Shown here piece after piece: positions 8,607 through 18,100 of a DNA stretch of 64,000 nt. Within the stretch, counting starts at the first letter, position 1. Each line of letters starts with the position of its first letter. The position numbers and the translations under genes were made by a program. The stretch lies in contig NZ_FOQC01000007.1 of the NCBI RefSeq assembly GCF_900113645.1, forward strand, positions 1-64,000, read 5' to 3'. The notes beneath the pieces were generated by a model. The model was not told the DNA's origin, searched no databases, and saw only the letters and a list, made by a program, of their open reading frames with translations. The DNA is from Trichococcus flocculiformis (GTDB taxonomy: Bacteria > Bacillota > Bacilli > Lactobacillales > Aerococcaceae).

Positions 8607-10637
8607 ATGGCCAAAATCAGGGAGCTTTCCCAAATATTGACGAACCAAATCGCTGCCGGTGAAGTGATCGAACGGCCGGCATCGGTCGTTAAGGAATTGG
8701 TTGAGAACGCAATCGATGCCAACAGTACCCAGATCGATGTTTTCATCGAAGAAGCTGGATTAAAGAAGGTGCAGGTCACCGACAACGGCGATGGCATCGC
8801 GGCGGATGAGGTGAAACTTGCCTTTACGCGGCACGCGACCAGCAAAATCTATACGCAGGATGATCTTTTCCGCATCCACTCGTTGGGGTTTCGGGGTGAG
8901 GCTTTGCCCAGTATCGCTTCCGTCGCCAAAGTTTCGATCGAAACGGCTGTCGCTGATCAGAGCGGCACCTACTTGTCGATAAAAGGCGGCGTCATCGAGG
9001 AAGAAAGGCCGAACAAATCCCGTAAAGGGACGACGATCATCGTCGAAGATCTTTTCTACAACACGCCGGCCCGTTTGAAATACATCCGTTCCCTCCAGAC
9101 TGAATTGTCGAACATCACCGACATCATGAACCGGATCGCCTTGAGTCATCCGGAGATCGCCTTCCGTTTGCATCATGAAGGCAACCAACTTCTGCACACG
9201 GCTGGCAACGGCGATCTGCGCCAGACTATCGCGGGCGTTTACGGGACACTGACCGCCAAGAAGATGAAACTGATCGAGAACGAAAATTTGGACTTCAAAG
9301 TGAAGGGCTACATCAGTTTGCCTGACACGACGCGGGCAAGCCGCAACTACATCACCTTGATACTGAACGGGCGTTTCATAAAAAATTACGCCTTGAATAA
9401 AGCGACCATCGATGGCTATGGATCCAAGCTGATGGTCGGCAGGTATCCGCTCGCTGTCATTGTGATGGATGCGGATTCCTTGTTGTTGGATGTGAATGTC
9501 CATCCTTCGAAAAAAGAAATCAGGATCAGCAAAGAAAAAGAACTCGGAGAATTGATCCAGAGCGCGGTCGCTGCTGTTTTGCGGACCGAAGAACGCATTC
9601 CGAGCGGCATCGAAAATCTGAAGTTCAAACGCCCGAGTCCAGCTGAACCGGTCCGGACCGAGCAATTGAGCGTCTCTTTCCGGTCATTCGATCAAGAGGT
9701 CGTGCAAGAAACGGAAACGAAGCTGCCGGCGACAAACGAATATGAGGATTTCCGGTCTTTGGAGACAGCATGGGACAACGGGCCGGTTCATAATGGAAAT
9801 TCGCAACGTGAACAAGCTTTTGTGGGTTCTGAAGTAGTCGCGCCTTCGGAGGGCCTGCCGCCTACAAGTGAAGAACAAGAAGTTTACGCTGTTCCGTTCA
9901 CTGATCAACCAACGCAGGACCACGATGAACCGAATGCTCCACATGTATCTATCCATCCAAAAAATCCGGTTGCCCATGAAGAACCGATCATGAAAACCGT
10001 TCAGAAAGTCGAAGCGGAGGCAGAGAAGGGACCGGCGAGCAAGCGTCCGTTCCCGGATTTGCACTTTTTCGGCCAGATGCACGGTACTTACCTGTTCGCG
10101 CAGAATGAAAACGGCCTCTACATCATCGATCAGCATGCTGCCCAGGAGCGAATCAAATATGAATATTATCGTGAGGAAATCGGCAAGGTTTCCACCGATC
10201 TCCAAGGCTTGCTGATACCGATCATTTTGGATTATCCTGCGAATGAATTCCAGTTGATCCAGGAAAGCCGAGAGGTACTGGAATCGATGGGCCTGTTCCT
10301 GGAACCGTTCGGCCAAAACAGTTTCATTGCCGAAAAGCATCCCGCCTGGTTCACGCCGGGTGAAGAGGAAGAAATTCTGAAGGAACTGGTGGAAATGTTT
10401 TTGGCTGAAGGCGATATCTCCATCAAAAAGCTTCGGGAAGCGACGGCCATCATGATGAGCTGCAAACGCTCGATCAAGGCGAATCATTTCCTCAGCGACA
10501 AAGAAGCGCGCCAATTATTGGCCGATCTTGCCGAAACGGACAACCCCTACAATTGCCCGCACGGCAGACCGGTGCTGATCCAGTTCTCCAACCAGGATAT
10601 GGAGAAGATGTTCAAGCGGATCCAGGACCCGCACTGA
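8607..10637 (+). CDS. mutL: DNA mismatch repair protein MutL (endonuclease type)
   Basis: 676 residues. The GHKL ATPase part has ELVENAIDA, DNGDGI, GFRGEALPSI and a FYNTPARLKY loop. A poorly conserved Glu/Pro-rich linker (about 340-480) joins it to the C-terminal dimerisation domain, which carries DQHAAQERIKYE (Asp508, His510, Glu514), the metal-binding endonuclease motif found in bacteria that lack MutH. CKRSIKA and CPHGRPV, also part of the nuclease site, are present. So it should nick the new strand itself. ATG 8607 follows AGTAGGTGAG; a GTG at 8598 lies inside that ribosome site. Confidence 0.97.
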   Translation: MAKIRELSQILTNQIAAGEVIERPASVVKELVENAIDANSTQIDVFIEEAGLKKVQVTDNGDGIAADEVKLAFTRHATSKIYTQDDLFRIHSLGFRGEALPSIASVAKVSIETAVADQSGTYLSIKGGVIEEERPNKSRKGTTIIVEDLFYNTPARLKYIRSLQTELSNITDIMNRIALSHPEIAFRLHHEGNQLLHTAGNGDLRQTIAGVYGTLTAKKMKLIENENLDFKVKGYISLPDTTRASRNYITLILNGRFIKNYALNKATIDGYGSKLMVGRYPLAVIVMDADSLLLDVNVHPSKKEIRISKEKELGELIQSAVAAVLRTEERIPSGIENLKFKRPSPAEPVRTEQLSVSFRSFDQEVVQETETKLPATNEYEDFRSLETAWDNGPVHNGNSQREQAFVGSEVVAPSEGLPPTSEEQEVYAVPFTDQPTQDHDEPNAPHVSIHPKNPVAHEEPIMKTVQKVEAEAEKGPASKRPFPDLHFFGQMHGTYLFAQNENGLYIIDQHAAQERIKYEYYREEIGKVSTDLQGLLIPIILDYPANEFQLIQESREVLESMGLFLEPFGQNSFIAEKHPAWFTPGEEEEILKELVEMFLAEGDISIKKLREATAIMMSCKRSIKANHFLSDKEARQLLADLAETDNPYNCPHGRPVLIQFSNQDMEKMFKRIQDPH

Positions 10638-10711
10638 AAGCTTATCATTTCTTATTTCTGCTTATTTATTGTAAAATCAGGTTAGTTAAATAACAGATAG
10701 GAGTGGAAAAA

Positions 10712-11317
10712 ATGGTGCAAATCAATGACATTTCCGAAATGATGGGAGAACTGAACAAAGAAAGTTCGATCCAGGCCTTGGGCAGCAAAACGGGCGTTGA
10801 TGCAAGCATTTTGCCGAAATTGGCTGTTGTTGCAATTCCTTTGATCCTTCGGGCATTAAGCAAAAACGCAGAGTCAAAAGCAGGGAAAGATTCCTTATCA
10901 GACGCATTGGAAAAACATAAAGGTCAGACCAAAGACGTATCCTCGATTGAAGATGTGTTCAAGAAGGTCGATACAGATGATGGCGATAAAATATTGGATC
11001 ATGCCTTCGGGGACAAAGATAAAGTCGTGGATCAGATCGCTGCCCAAACAGGCATCAGCAAATCTGAGGTTGCCACGGTCTTGGCTTCCATGGCGCCAAT
11101 GATTCTGGGCATGTTGGCTGACAAAAAGGATGCCGATGGATTGGATGCCGATGGTGTGGCCAAACAGACCGACATTTTCTCCAAACAAGCTGAAGAAACA
11201 GCCACAAGCAATTTCGACATTACCGATCTCTTTCCTAAGCAGTCCGGAACGACAACTCCTTCAGCTACGGGCGGATTGGGTGGTATTTTGGGAAGCATTT
11301 TGGGGAACCTGTTCTGA
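10712..11317 (+). CDS. DUF937 family protein of unknown function
   Basis: 201 residues with the features of the DUF937 (YidB-like) family: a helical N-terminal part with a hydrophobic PKLAVVAIPLILRAL stretch (about residues 35-49), an Asp/Lys-rich middle, a second repeat-like helical part (VDQIAAQTGISKSEV to MILGMLADK), and a glycine-rich tail ending GGLGGILGSILGNLF. No signal peptide is visible. Its function is not known. ATG 10712 has ATAGGAGTGG upstream. A TAAAAT-type -10 lies near 10670. It is a single-gene unit between the mutL end and a strong terminator. Confidence 0.8.
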   Translation: MVQINDISEMMGELNKESSIQALGSKTGVDASILPKLAVVAIPLILRALSKNAESKAGKDSLSDALEKHKGQTKDVSSIEDVFKKVDTDDGDKILDHAFGDKDKVVDQIAAQTGISKSEVATVLASMAPMILGMLADKKDADGLDADGVAKQTDIFSKQAEETATSNFDITDLFPKQSGTTTPSATGGLGGILGSILGNLF

Positions 11318-11338
11318 TCAAAGACTAAATAAACAGAT

Positions 11339-11374
11339 AAAAAGCAGAACAAGACTTTTTTGTTCTGCTTTTTT
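11339..11374 (+). terminator. Terminator after the DUF937 gene
   Basis: AAAAAGCAGAACAA (11339-11352) pairs with TTGTTCTGCTTTTT (from 11360) around a 7-base loop. The A-rich and T-rich flanks would let it work in both directions. Confidence 0.9.
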
Positions 11375-11382
11375 GCATTTTT

Positions 11383-11391
11383 TGATATACT
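11383..11391 (+). promoter_or_regulatory. msrB promoter (extended -10)
   Basis: TGATATACT is an extended -10 element (TGn-TATACT) directly behind the previous terminator and 34 bases before the msrB start; no good -35 is visible. Confidence 0.5.
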
Positions 11392-11424
11392 GGAGCAATG
11401 AAAAGAAAGGGGTCTGATACTAAG

Positions 11425-11850
11425 ATGGACAACAAAGAGGAACTATTGAAGCGCTTGACGCCTTTACAATATGAAGTGACACAGAACGAAGCTACGGAAA
11501 GACCTTTTTCCGGCGAGTACGATGATTTTTATGAAAAGGGCATCTATGTGGATGTCGTGAGCGGAGAACCATTGTTCAGTTCTGCAGACAAATATGATGC
11601 AGGCTGCGGCTGGCCTTCTTTTGCAAAACCGATTTCCACTCTGAAGGAGCTGGAAGACCGTAAGTTGATGCGCAAACGCACGGAAGTCCGCAGTTCTCAA
11701 GCCGATTCCCATCTGGGGCATGTTTTTGAGGACGGTCCTGCGGAGTTGGGCGGCTTGCGCTACTGCATCAATTCGGCAGCCATGCGCTTCGTCCCTTACG
11801 ATCAATTGGATGCGGAAGGCTACTCTGAATACAAACAATTATTCGAATAG
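11425..11850 (+). CDS. msrB: Peptide-methionine (R)-S-oxide reductase MsrB
   Basis: 141 residues, single-domain MsrB, which reduces the R isomer of methionine sulfoxide in proteins. The catalytic cysteine is Cys114 in [10 protein letters not shown] and a possible resolving cysteine is Cys61 in CGWPSF; HLGHVF and RFVPYDQ are conserved. The two CxxC zinc motifs of some MsrB proteins are absent. ATG 11425 is chosen with AAAGGGG upstream; an earlier ATG at 11398 lies before that site. The MsrA half is not next to it. Confidence 0.95.
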   Translation: MDNKEELLKRLTPLQYEVTQNEATERPFSGEYDDFYEKGIYVDVVSGEPLFSSADKYDAGCGWPSFAKPISTLKELEDRKLMRKRTEVRSSQADSHLGHVFEDGPAELGGLRYCINSAAMRFVPYDQLDAEGYSEYKQLFE

Positions 11851-11861
11851 TCAGCAAAGAT

Positions 11862-11894
11862 AAGTCCCATGGCTACCGGTCCTGGGACTTTTTG
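11862..11894 (+). terminator. msrB terminator
   Basis: AAGTCCCA (11862-11869) pairs with TGGGACTT (11883-11890), followed by TTTTG. Confidence 0.85.
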
Positions 11895-11909
11895 TTGCTT
11901 CATGCAGAC

Positions 11910-11923
11910 CAAACGATTGTTCC
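11910..11923. promoter_or_regulatory. Possible LexA box upstream of ruvA
   Basis: CAAACGATTGTTCC differs from CGAAC-N4-GTTCG at two of the ten defined positions. It lies upstream of a TATGAT -10 at 11968-11973 and ruvAB is an SOS target in other bacteria. The match is weaker than the one before recA. Confidence 0.35.
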
Positions 11924-12016
11924 CACATAAATGGCTGATCGGCTGTCATTTCCGTTCGGTTTTATGTTATGATAGGACCGAATGAAAATCAGGAAATGAA
12001 GAGTAGGAGTCAGATG

Positions 12017-12628
12017 ATGTACGAATACATAAAAGGTAAATTAGTCTTTGTGGGACCGCTCTATGTGGTTCTGGAGAATGGTGGCATAGGCTACCAATTG
12101 CAGGTTGCGAATCCTTTCCGGTTCTCCGGAAGTTTGAACCAGGATGTGACATTTTACATCTATCAGGCAGTCCGCGAGGATGCAATCACCCTGTTCGGTT
12201 TCAAGGACTACACGGAAAAACAGTTGTACTTGAAATTGATCAGCGTCTCTGGGATCGGACCGAAGAGTGGCTTATCGATATTGGCGAGCGATGATCACTT
12301 AGGCCTGATCCAAGCGATTGAAACGGATAATGTGGGGTATTTGGTGAAATTTCCTGGTGTAGGCAAAAAAACGGCTGCGCAGATCATCTTGGACTTGAAA
12401 GGCAAACTCGGGGAATTGCTGCCGGATACCTATTGGCTGGAAGAGCATCCCGTCCATGAAACCACTCGCGGACAGTCTGCTGTCTTGACGGAAGCCTTGG
12501 AAGCATTGACCGGTTTGGGCTATTCGGATCGAGAAGTGAAGAAAATACTGCCGCTATTGGAAAAGGAAAACTATTCCAACACAGAAGAAGTGCTTCGTGC
12601 GGCTTTCAAGCTACTTTTAAAAGGGTGA
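12017..12628 (+). CDS. ruvA: Holliday junction branch migration protein RuvA
   Basis: 203 residues. The OB-like N-terminus starts MYEYIKGKLVFVGP; two helix-hairpin-helix motifs follow, SGIGPKSGL and FPGVGKKTA; the small C-terminal domain that regulates RuvB is at about 155-203. RuvA tetramers hold the four-way junction while RuvB pumps DNA. The ATG at 12017 is favoured over the adjacent ATG at 12014 because GTAGGAG is about 7 bases upstream of it. ruvB starts 5 bases after the stop, so they form an operon. Confidence 0.96.
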   Translation: MYEYIKGKLVFVGPLYVVLENGGIGYQLQVANPFRFSGSLNQDVTFYIYQAVREDAITLFGFKDYTEKQLYLKLISVSGIGPKSGLSILASDDHLGLIQAIETDNVGYLVKFPGVGKKTAAQIILDLKGKLGELLPDTYWLEEHPVHETTRGQSAVLTEALEALTGLGYSDREVKKILPLLEKENYSNTEEVLRAAFKLLLKG

Positions 12629-12633
12629 TATAG

Positions 12634-13647
12634 ATGACAGCTGAAAACAGAATCGTTTCCGGAAATACGGAAGATCTAACAGAAGATTTGATTGAAAAAA
12701 CATTACGGCCGCAAATGATGGCGCACTATATCGGCCAAGACAAAGTGAAGAATGAACTGAAAGTTTATATTCAAGCCGCAAAAGCGCGCAGTGAAGCCTT
12801 GGATCACGTGCTATTGTACGGGCCGCCCGGATTGGGAAAAACGACATTGGCGATGGTCATTGCCAATGAATTGGATGTCCGGATCCACAGCACGAGCGGA
12901 CCCGCAATCGAGCGGCCAGGCGATCTGATGGTATTGCTCAATGAACTGGAAGCGGGGGATGTCCTCTTCATCGATGAGATCCATCGCTTGCCGCGGATCG
13001 TTGAAGAAGTGCTCTACTCTGCCATGGAGGATTATTATGTGGATATCATCATCGGGCAAGGGCCTACAGCCCACCCAGTCCACTTTACCTTGCCGCCGTT
13101 CACACTGGTCGGTGCCACGACAAAAGCCGGCAGTCTGTCGGCTCCCCTGCGCGACCGGTTCGGCATCGTTTCGCGGATGGAATATTACAGCCTTGAAGAT
13201 CTCCGGCAGATTGTCCATCGCTCGTCGGATGTTTTGTCCACGAAAATCGATGAGTCAGGCGCTGTCGAAATCGCTTTGAGATCCAGAGGCACCCCGCGTG
13301 TTGCCAACCGGCTGCTCCGGCGTGTGCGCGATTTCGCCCAAGTTTATCGCGATGGACTGATCACGAAGGAAATTGCTGATAAGGCCTTATCCATTTTAAG
13401 CGTGGACAATAAAGGGCTTGATGACTTGGACAGGCAAATATTGACGACGATGATCCGTTTCTACAATGGTGGCCCCGTTGGTCTTTCGACGATAGCAGCC
13501 AACATTGGTGAAGAAATGGAAACGATAGAGGACATGTACGAACCCTATCTGCTCCAATTGGGTTTCCTGCAGCGCACCCCGCGCGGCAGGGTAGCGACTC
13601 CGATGGCATACGACCATTTGGGGATATCGTATGATACAGAAAAATAA
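12634..13647 (+). CDS. ruvB: Holliday junction DNA helicase RuvB
   Basis: 337 residues, AAA+ motor. Walker A GPPGLGKT is at 63-70, Walker [10 protein letters not shown] at about 112-120, sensor 1 GATTKAGSL, and the arginine finger in LRDRFGI. The C-terminal winged helix includes [10 protein letters not shown] and RTPRGR. It works with RuvA in branch migration. AAAGGGTGA precedes the ATG. queA follows 16 bases after the stop and is probably co-transcribed, as in many Firmicutes. Confidence 0.98.
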   Translation: MTAENRIVSGNTEDLTEDLIEKTLRPQMMAHYIGQDKVKNELKVYIQAAKARSEALDHVLLYGPPGLGKTTLAMVIANELDVRIHSTSGPAIERPGDLMVLLNELEAGDVLFIDEIHRLPRIVEEVLYSAMEDYYVDIIIGQGPTAHPVHFTLPPFTLVGATTKAGSLSAPLRDRFGIVSRMEYYSLEDLRQIVHRSSDVLSTKIDESGAVEIALRSRGTPRVANRLLRRVRDFAQVYRDGLITKEIADKALSILSVDNKGLDDLDRQILTTMIRFYNGGPVGLSTIAANIGEEMETIEDMYEPYLLQLGFLQRTPRGRVATPMAYDHLGISYDTEK

Positions 13648-13663
13648 GTGAGGTATTTTATCA

Positions 13664-14692
13664 ATGAGGACAAGTGATTTTGATTTTTATTTGCCGGAAG
13701 AGCTGATTGCGCAGACACCACTGCTGGATCGGTCATCATCCCGGCTTCTTTCCCTGGACTCCAAGACTGGAGCAATCACGGACAAACATTTCACCGACAT
13801 GGTGGCGGAACTACAAGAAGGCGATGCGCTGGTGTTGAACAATACACGGGTGCTTCCGGCGCGACTGCATGGCGTCAAACCGGATACGGGCGGGCATATC
13901 GAAGTTCTGCTTTTGAACAATATCCAAGGAGACGAGTGGGAAACGCTCGTCAAACCAGGGAAGCGGGTCAAAGTCGGTACAGTCATCTCTTTCGGGGATG
14001 GACGCTTGACGGCCGAGGTAACGCAATCGTTGGAACACGGCGGACGCATCTTGAATTTCAAATATGATGGCGTATTTTTGGAGATTTTGGAATCGCTGGG
14101 CGAAATGCCGCTGCCGCCATATATAAATGAAACATTGGACGACCAGGAACGCTATCAGACCGTTTACGCTAAAGAAGTCGGGTCAGCGGCTGCTCCGACA
14201 GCCGGACTTCATTTCACGGCTGATTTGCTAGAGGAAGTGGCCAATAAAGGTGTCAAGATTGTCTATCTGACGTTGCATGTGGGTTTGGGGACTTTCCGTC
14301 CGGTATCGGTCGATGATATTGCCAGCCATGAAATGCATTCGGAATTCTACCAGCTGACGGACGAGGCAGCGCAAGCGCTAAATCAGGTCCGCTCCAACGG
14401 CGGTAAAATAGTGGCGGTTGGTACGACTTCTGTGCGAACACTGGAAACGATCGGCACGAAATTTGATGGGGAAATCAAGGCGGACAGTGGATGGACCAAA
14501 ATTTTCATTTCACCAGGCTATTCATTCAAGGTTGTCCAGGGCATCATCACCAATTTCCATTTGCCGAAATCGACCTTGGTCATGCTGGTCAGCGCTTTTG
14601 CCGGTAGAGACAACGTCTTAGCTGCTTATGAGTACGCAGTCAAAGAAAAATACCGATTCTTCAGCTTCGGTGACGCCATGTTCATCAAATAG
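13664..14692 (+). CDS. queA: S-adenosylmethionine:tRNA ribosyltransferase-isomerase QueA
   Basis: 342 residues. Recognisable blocks include [43 protein letters not shown] and the C-terminal [16 protein letters not shown]. QueA converts preQ1 at the tRNA wobble position to epoxyqueuosine. AGTGAGGT lies before the ATG. It is the last gene of the ruvAB-queA unit; a strong terminator follows. tgt and yajC, often next to it, are not here. Confidence 0.97.
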   Translation: MRTSDFDFYLPEELIAQTPLLDRSSSRLLSLDSKTGAITDKHFTDMVAELQEGDALVLNNTRVLPARLHGVKPDTGGHIEVLLLNNIQGDEWETLVKPGKRVKVGTVISFGDGRLTAEVTQSLEHGGRILNFKYDGVFLEILESLGEMPLPPYINETLDDQERYQTVYAKEVGSAAAPTAGLHFTADLLEEVANKGVKIVYLTLHVGLGTFRPVSVDDIASHEMHSEFYQLTDEAAQALNQVRSNGGKIVAVGTTSVRTLETIGTKFDGEIKADSGWTKIFISPGYSFKVVQGIITNFHLPKSTLVMLVSAFAGRDNVLAAYEYAVKEKYRFFSFGDAMFIK

Positions 14693-14720
14693 AGAAAAAC
14701 AGAACGGGTTCGTTCAGCCA

Positions 14721-14758
14721 AAAAAACCTTCAGGAAATTGATCCCTGAAGGTTTTTTC
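14721..14758. terminator. Bidirectional terminator between queA and the DUF2929 gene
   Basis: AAAAAACCTTCAGG (14721-14734) pairs with CCTGAAGGTTTTTT. A-run and T-run flank the stem on both sides, so it can end transcripts from queA and from the convergent small gene. Confidence 0.9.
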
Positions 14759-14791
14759 GATTGTAATGCCGTCTTTATAAAGAATTATCGG

Positions 14792-14971
14792 TTATTTATG
14801 GGAGGCCGTCTTCGGCATCAACGCAGAAACAAGAACTACGATCAGCGCGGTAAAGATACCTGTCATGGTTGCGATCATAAAGTCATAGCTGCCGCCGGAT
14901 AAGGCGCTGCCCAGATAAACAGATACTTGCCCTAAGATAAACCCCCAAAAAATGATTGCAATATATTTCAT
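14792..14971 (-). CDS. Small membrane protein of the DUF2929 (YjzD-like) family
   Basis: 59 residues, read on the minus strand from ATG (complement of 14969-14971) to TAA (14792-14794). It starts MKYIAIIFWGFILGQVSVYL and has two hydrophobic segments, about residues 3-20 and 33-53, with a short Gly/Ser loop between; the tail is PKTASHK. This matches the look of DUF2929 proteins (YjzD), which are of unknown function. AGAGGTGTAC is a good ribosome site 6 bases upstream. A TTGTCA-16-TAAAAT promoter is visible on the minus strand at 15025-14998. It diverges from dnaE. Confidence 0.8.
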   Translation of the reverse strand: MKYIAIIFWGFILGQVSVYLGSALSGGSYDFMIATMTGIFTALIVVLVSALMPKTASHK

Positions 14972-14997
14972 GTCGTGTACACCTCTTCTCGAAATTC

Positions 14998-15025
14998 ATT
15001 TTATCACTTTTTCTGAAGATGACAA
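14998..15025 (-). promoter_or_regulatory. Promoter of the DUF2929 gene
   Basis: On the minus strand TTGTCA (complement of 15020-15025), 16-base spacer and TAAAAT (complement of 14998-15003), 27 bases before the start codon. Confidence 0.5.
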
Positions 15026-15052
15026 GCATTACTTGTCCAACGACTTTTTCGC

Positions 15053-15081
15053 TTCTTGGATTTGGACGCGTACGCTATAAT
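15053..15081 (+). promoter_or_regulatory. dnaE promoter
   Basis: A perfect TATAAT at 15076-15081 with a weak TTCTTG -35 at 15053-15058 and 17-base spacer; 33 bases before the dnaE start. Confidence 0.6.
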
Positions 15082-15114
15082 GATAGTATTGATTAGAAAA
15101 AGGAGGCTAGAGAC

Positions 15115-18100
15115 ATGTCTTTTGTGCATTTGCAGGTTATCAGTGCCTATTCTCTTTTACAGACGACTACCCGAATAGAGGATTTGGTCCGCAGCGCCAA
15201 GACAAAAGGCTATCAGGCCATCGCATTGACGGACCAAAATGTCCTTTATGGTCAAGTCGACTTCTTCAAACTTTGTAAAAAGTATGCTATCCAACCCATT
15301 CTGGGCATCCAACTGGATTTGCCCGGAATCATCAGTAAAGATCGCACTTTTCCGCTGGTCTTGTTAGCGAAGGATTTTGAGGGCTACAAAAAGTTGATGG
15401 CTTTGTCCACGGTCAGGAATCAAGATGTTCCGGACAAGGAATTGTTTTCTCTTTTGGACGATGATTCAAGCCGCATCATCGCGATTACACCTGGAGAAAA
15501 GGGGGAAATCGAAAGCTTTTTGAACGGAGATGATCAGCAAAACGCCAAAGCAGCCAGTTTGGCATGGAAAAAAATCTTCGGTCACGGCAATTTTTATTTG
15601 GGTGTTCAGCTCCACGAGAAAATGAAGCCAATCATTCCGCGACTGTTGCTTTTGTCGCAGGAGACAAACATTCCGACAACAGCTATGCATGATGTCAGAT
15701 ATCTGGAGCCGAGTGATAATTTCAGTTGCCGTGTACTGAGGGCGATCGAAGCGAACGAAAAAGTGGATTTGCAATCGGAGACTTTGGATGGCACGTACTA
15801 CTTGCCGTCCTGCGGAGAAATCGAAAGGAAATTCCGGGAAGCAGATTTGGTCGAGTCGGCTGAAACAACCCAGAAAATTGCCGACGAAATTGAAATCGAG
15901 CTGCCGCTGCATCAGTCACTGCTGCCGCGCTACCCGTTGCCTCCCGGAACGACACCCCAAGCATACCTCAGAAGGCTCTGCGAAGAAGGTCTACGTCAGC
16001 GGATCACTGCCCCGGATGCAGCGTATGAAAAACGCTTGGCATACGAATTGGAAGTCATCCATGAAATGGGATTCGATGATTACTTCCTTATCGTTTGGGA
16101 TGTGATGGCGTATGCCCGGAAAGCGAAGATCATGCCGGGAGCTGGTCGGGGTTCTGCTGCCGGTTCGCTCGTCTCATACGTCCTGCGCATCACCCATGTC
16201 GATCCAATCAAATACAATCTGCTGTTTGAGCGATTTTTGAACAAGGAACGCTACAATATGCCGGATATCGATCTGGATTTTCCGGATAATCGTAGGGATG
16301 ATATTCTGCATTATGTCCGGGATAAATACGGTTCGGACCACGTTGCCCAAATAGCCACATTTGGAACGCTGGCGGCAAAAATGTCTTTGCGTGATACTGC
16401 ACGGGTATTCGGACTCACGGTTGCAGAGGCGCAAGCCTGGTCGAATGCGATCCCGAATCAATTGGGCATCAGTCTGGCGGAGGCAAGGCAGAAGTCAAAA
16501 GAATTGCAGAACCTGATCAGCACGAACGATGTGAACCGTTTGTTGTACGAAACAGCTGAAAAGATTGAAGGCGTTCCGCGGCATGTTTCCACTCATGCGG
16601 CAGGCGTCGTCATCAGCGACAATCCGTTAAGGGACATTGTGCCTTTGCAGAAAAAAAACAGCGAGCTGTATCTGACGCAATACACGATGGGCAACATCGA
16701 AGAAATCGGCCTTCTCAAAATGGACTTCCTTGGGTTGAAAAATCTGACGATACTGAACGATGCGGTGCAGTTGGCCAGCGCGGCATGCAAAGAGAGCATC
16801 AACATTTGGGAAATGCCGATGGATGATGATCGCACGCTCGAAATATTCCGAAAAGCGGATACGAATGGGGTGTTCCAGTTCGAATCCCCAGGCATAAAAA
16901 ATGTGTTGCGCAAGCTCGGGCCGGAATCGATCGAAGACATTGCCGCAGTCAATGCGCTTTACCGACCCGGTCCGATGGAACAGATTGATCTTTTCGTTTC
17001 GCGGAAAAAAGGGCTGGCCGCAATCGATTATCTCCATCCCGATCTGAAGTCGATCCTCGAGGTAACCTACGGGGTAATGGTCTATCAGGAACAGGTCATG
17101 CAGGTGGCTTCACGGATGGCCGGCTTCAGCTTGGGGGAAGCGGATATCCTCAGAAGGGCGATAGGCAAAAAACAAAAATCAGCCATTGATGAAGAAAGAA
17201 GACACTTCATTGAAGGTTCGCTGCAGCAAGGGTATTCCGAGCAGACAGCCGAGCAAGTGTACGATTACATCGAGCGTTTCGCCAATTACGGGTTCAACCG
17301 TTCGCATTCGGTGGCCTATTCCTTCATAGCCTACCAACTCGCCTACATGAAGGCGCACTTCCCGGAAGCATTTTTTGCCGCTTTGCTGAATTCCGTCAAC
17401 CAACACTCGGATAAGATGAGGGAATACTTCATCGAACTGAAAAGACGCAACATCAGCATTTCCTATCCGGACATCAACACAAGCAACTGGAAGTTTGCCC
17501 TTCAGCAGCAGACGATTCAATTCGGCTTGGGCGGGATCAAGGGCCTCAGACGCGATTTCATCCAGGAAATCATCAAAGAGCGCCAAGCTCACGGGTACTA
17601 CAAGGATTTCGTGCAATTTTTAAGAAGGATACATCCGAAGTGGCTGAAGAACGAAAATATCACACCGCTCATCTTCAGCGGGGCTTTCGATAGTTTCGGG
17701 CATTCGCGTGCGACGCTCTTGCAGTCGCTGCCGGGTATGCTGAACAGCATCGATTACAGCGGGAACAACATCGATCTGTTTTCGATACTGGAACCGAAAT
17801 ATGTCGAAACGGAAGAAATGCCATTATTGGAATTGCTGGATTTGGAAGAAGCCGCGTTGGGCCATTCTTTAAAAGGCCACCCGATCGACCAGTTCGGCAA
17901 ATTATACAACAATGGTGCTGTTGCGTACGTCACCGAGCTGGCATACGACAAGAAAATGCGCACGATGGGCTTGATCAAAGACATCCGCAGAATCCAGACG
18001 AAGAAGGGCGATCCGATGGCTTTCGCAAACTTGACAGACAGTACCGGCGAAATCAGCATCACGATTTTCCCCGAGTACTATATCCGATTCATGAAACTGC

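Noticed and set aside
8760-9665. Long minus-strand open frame inside mutL (301 codons)
   Set aside because: It is a shadow of the conserved MutL ATPase domain; no ribosome site or recognisable domain.
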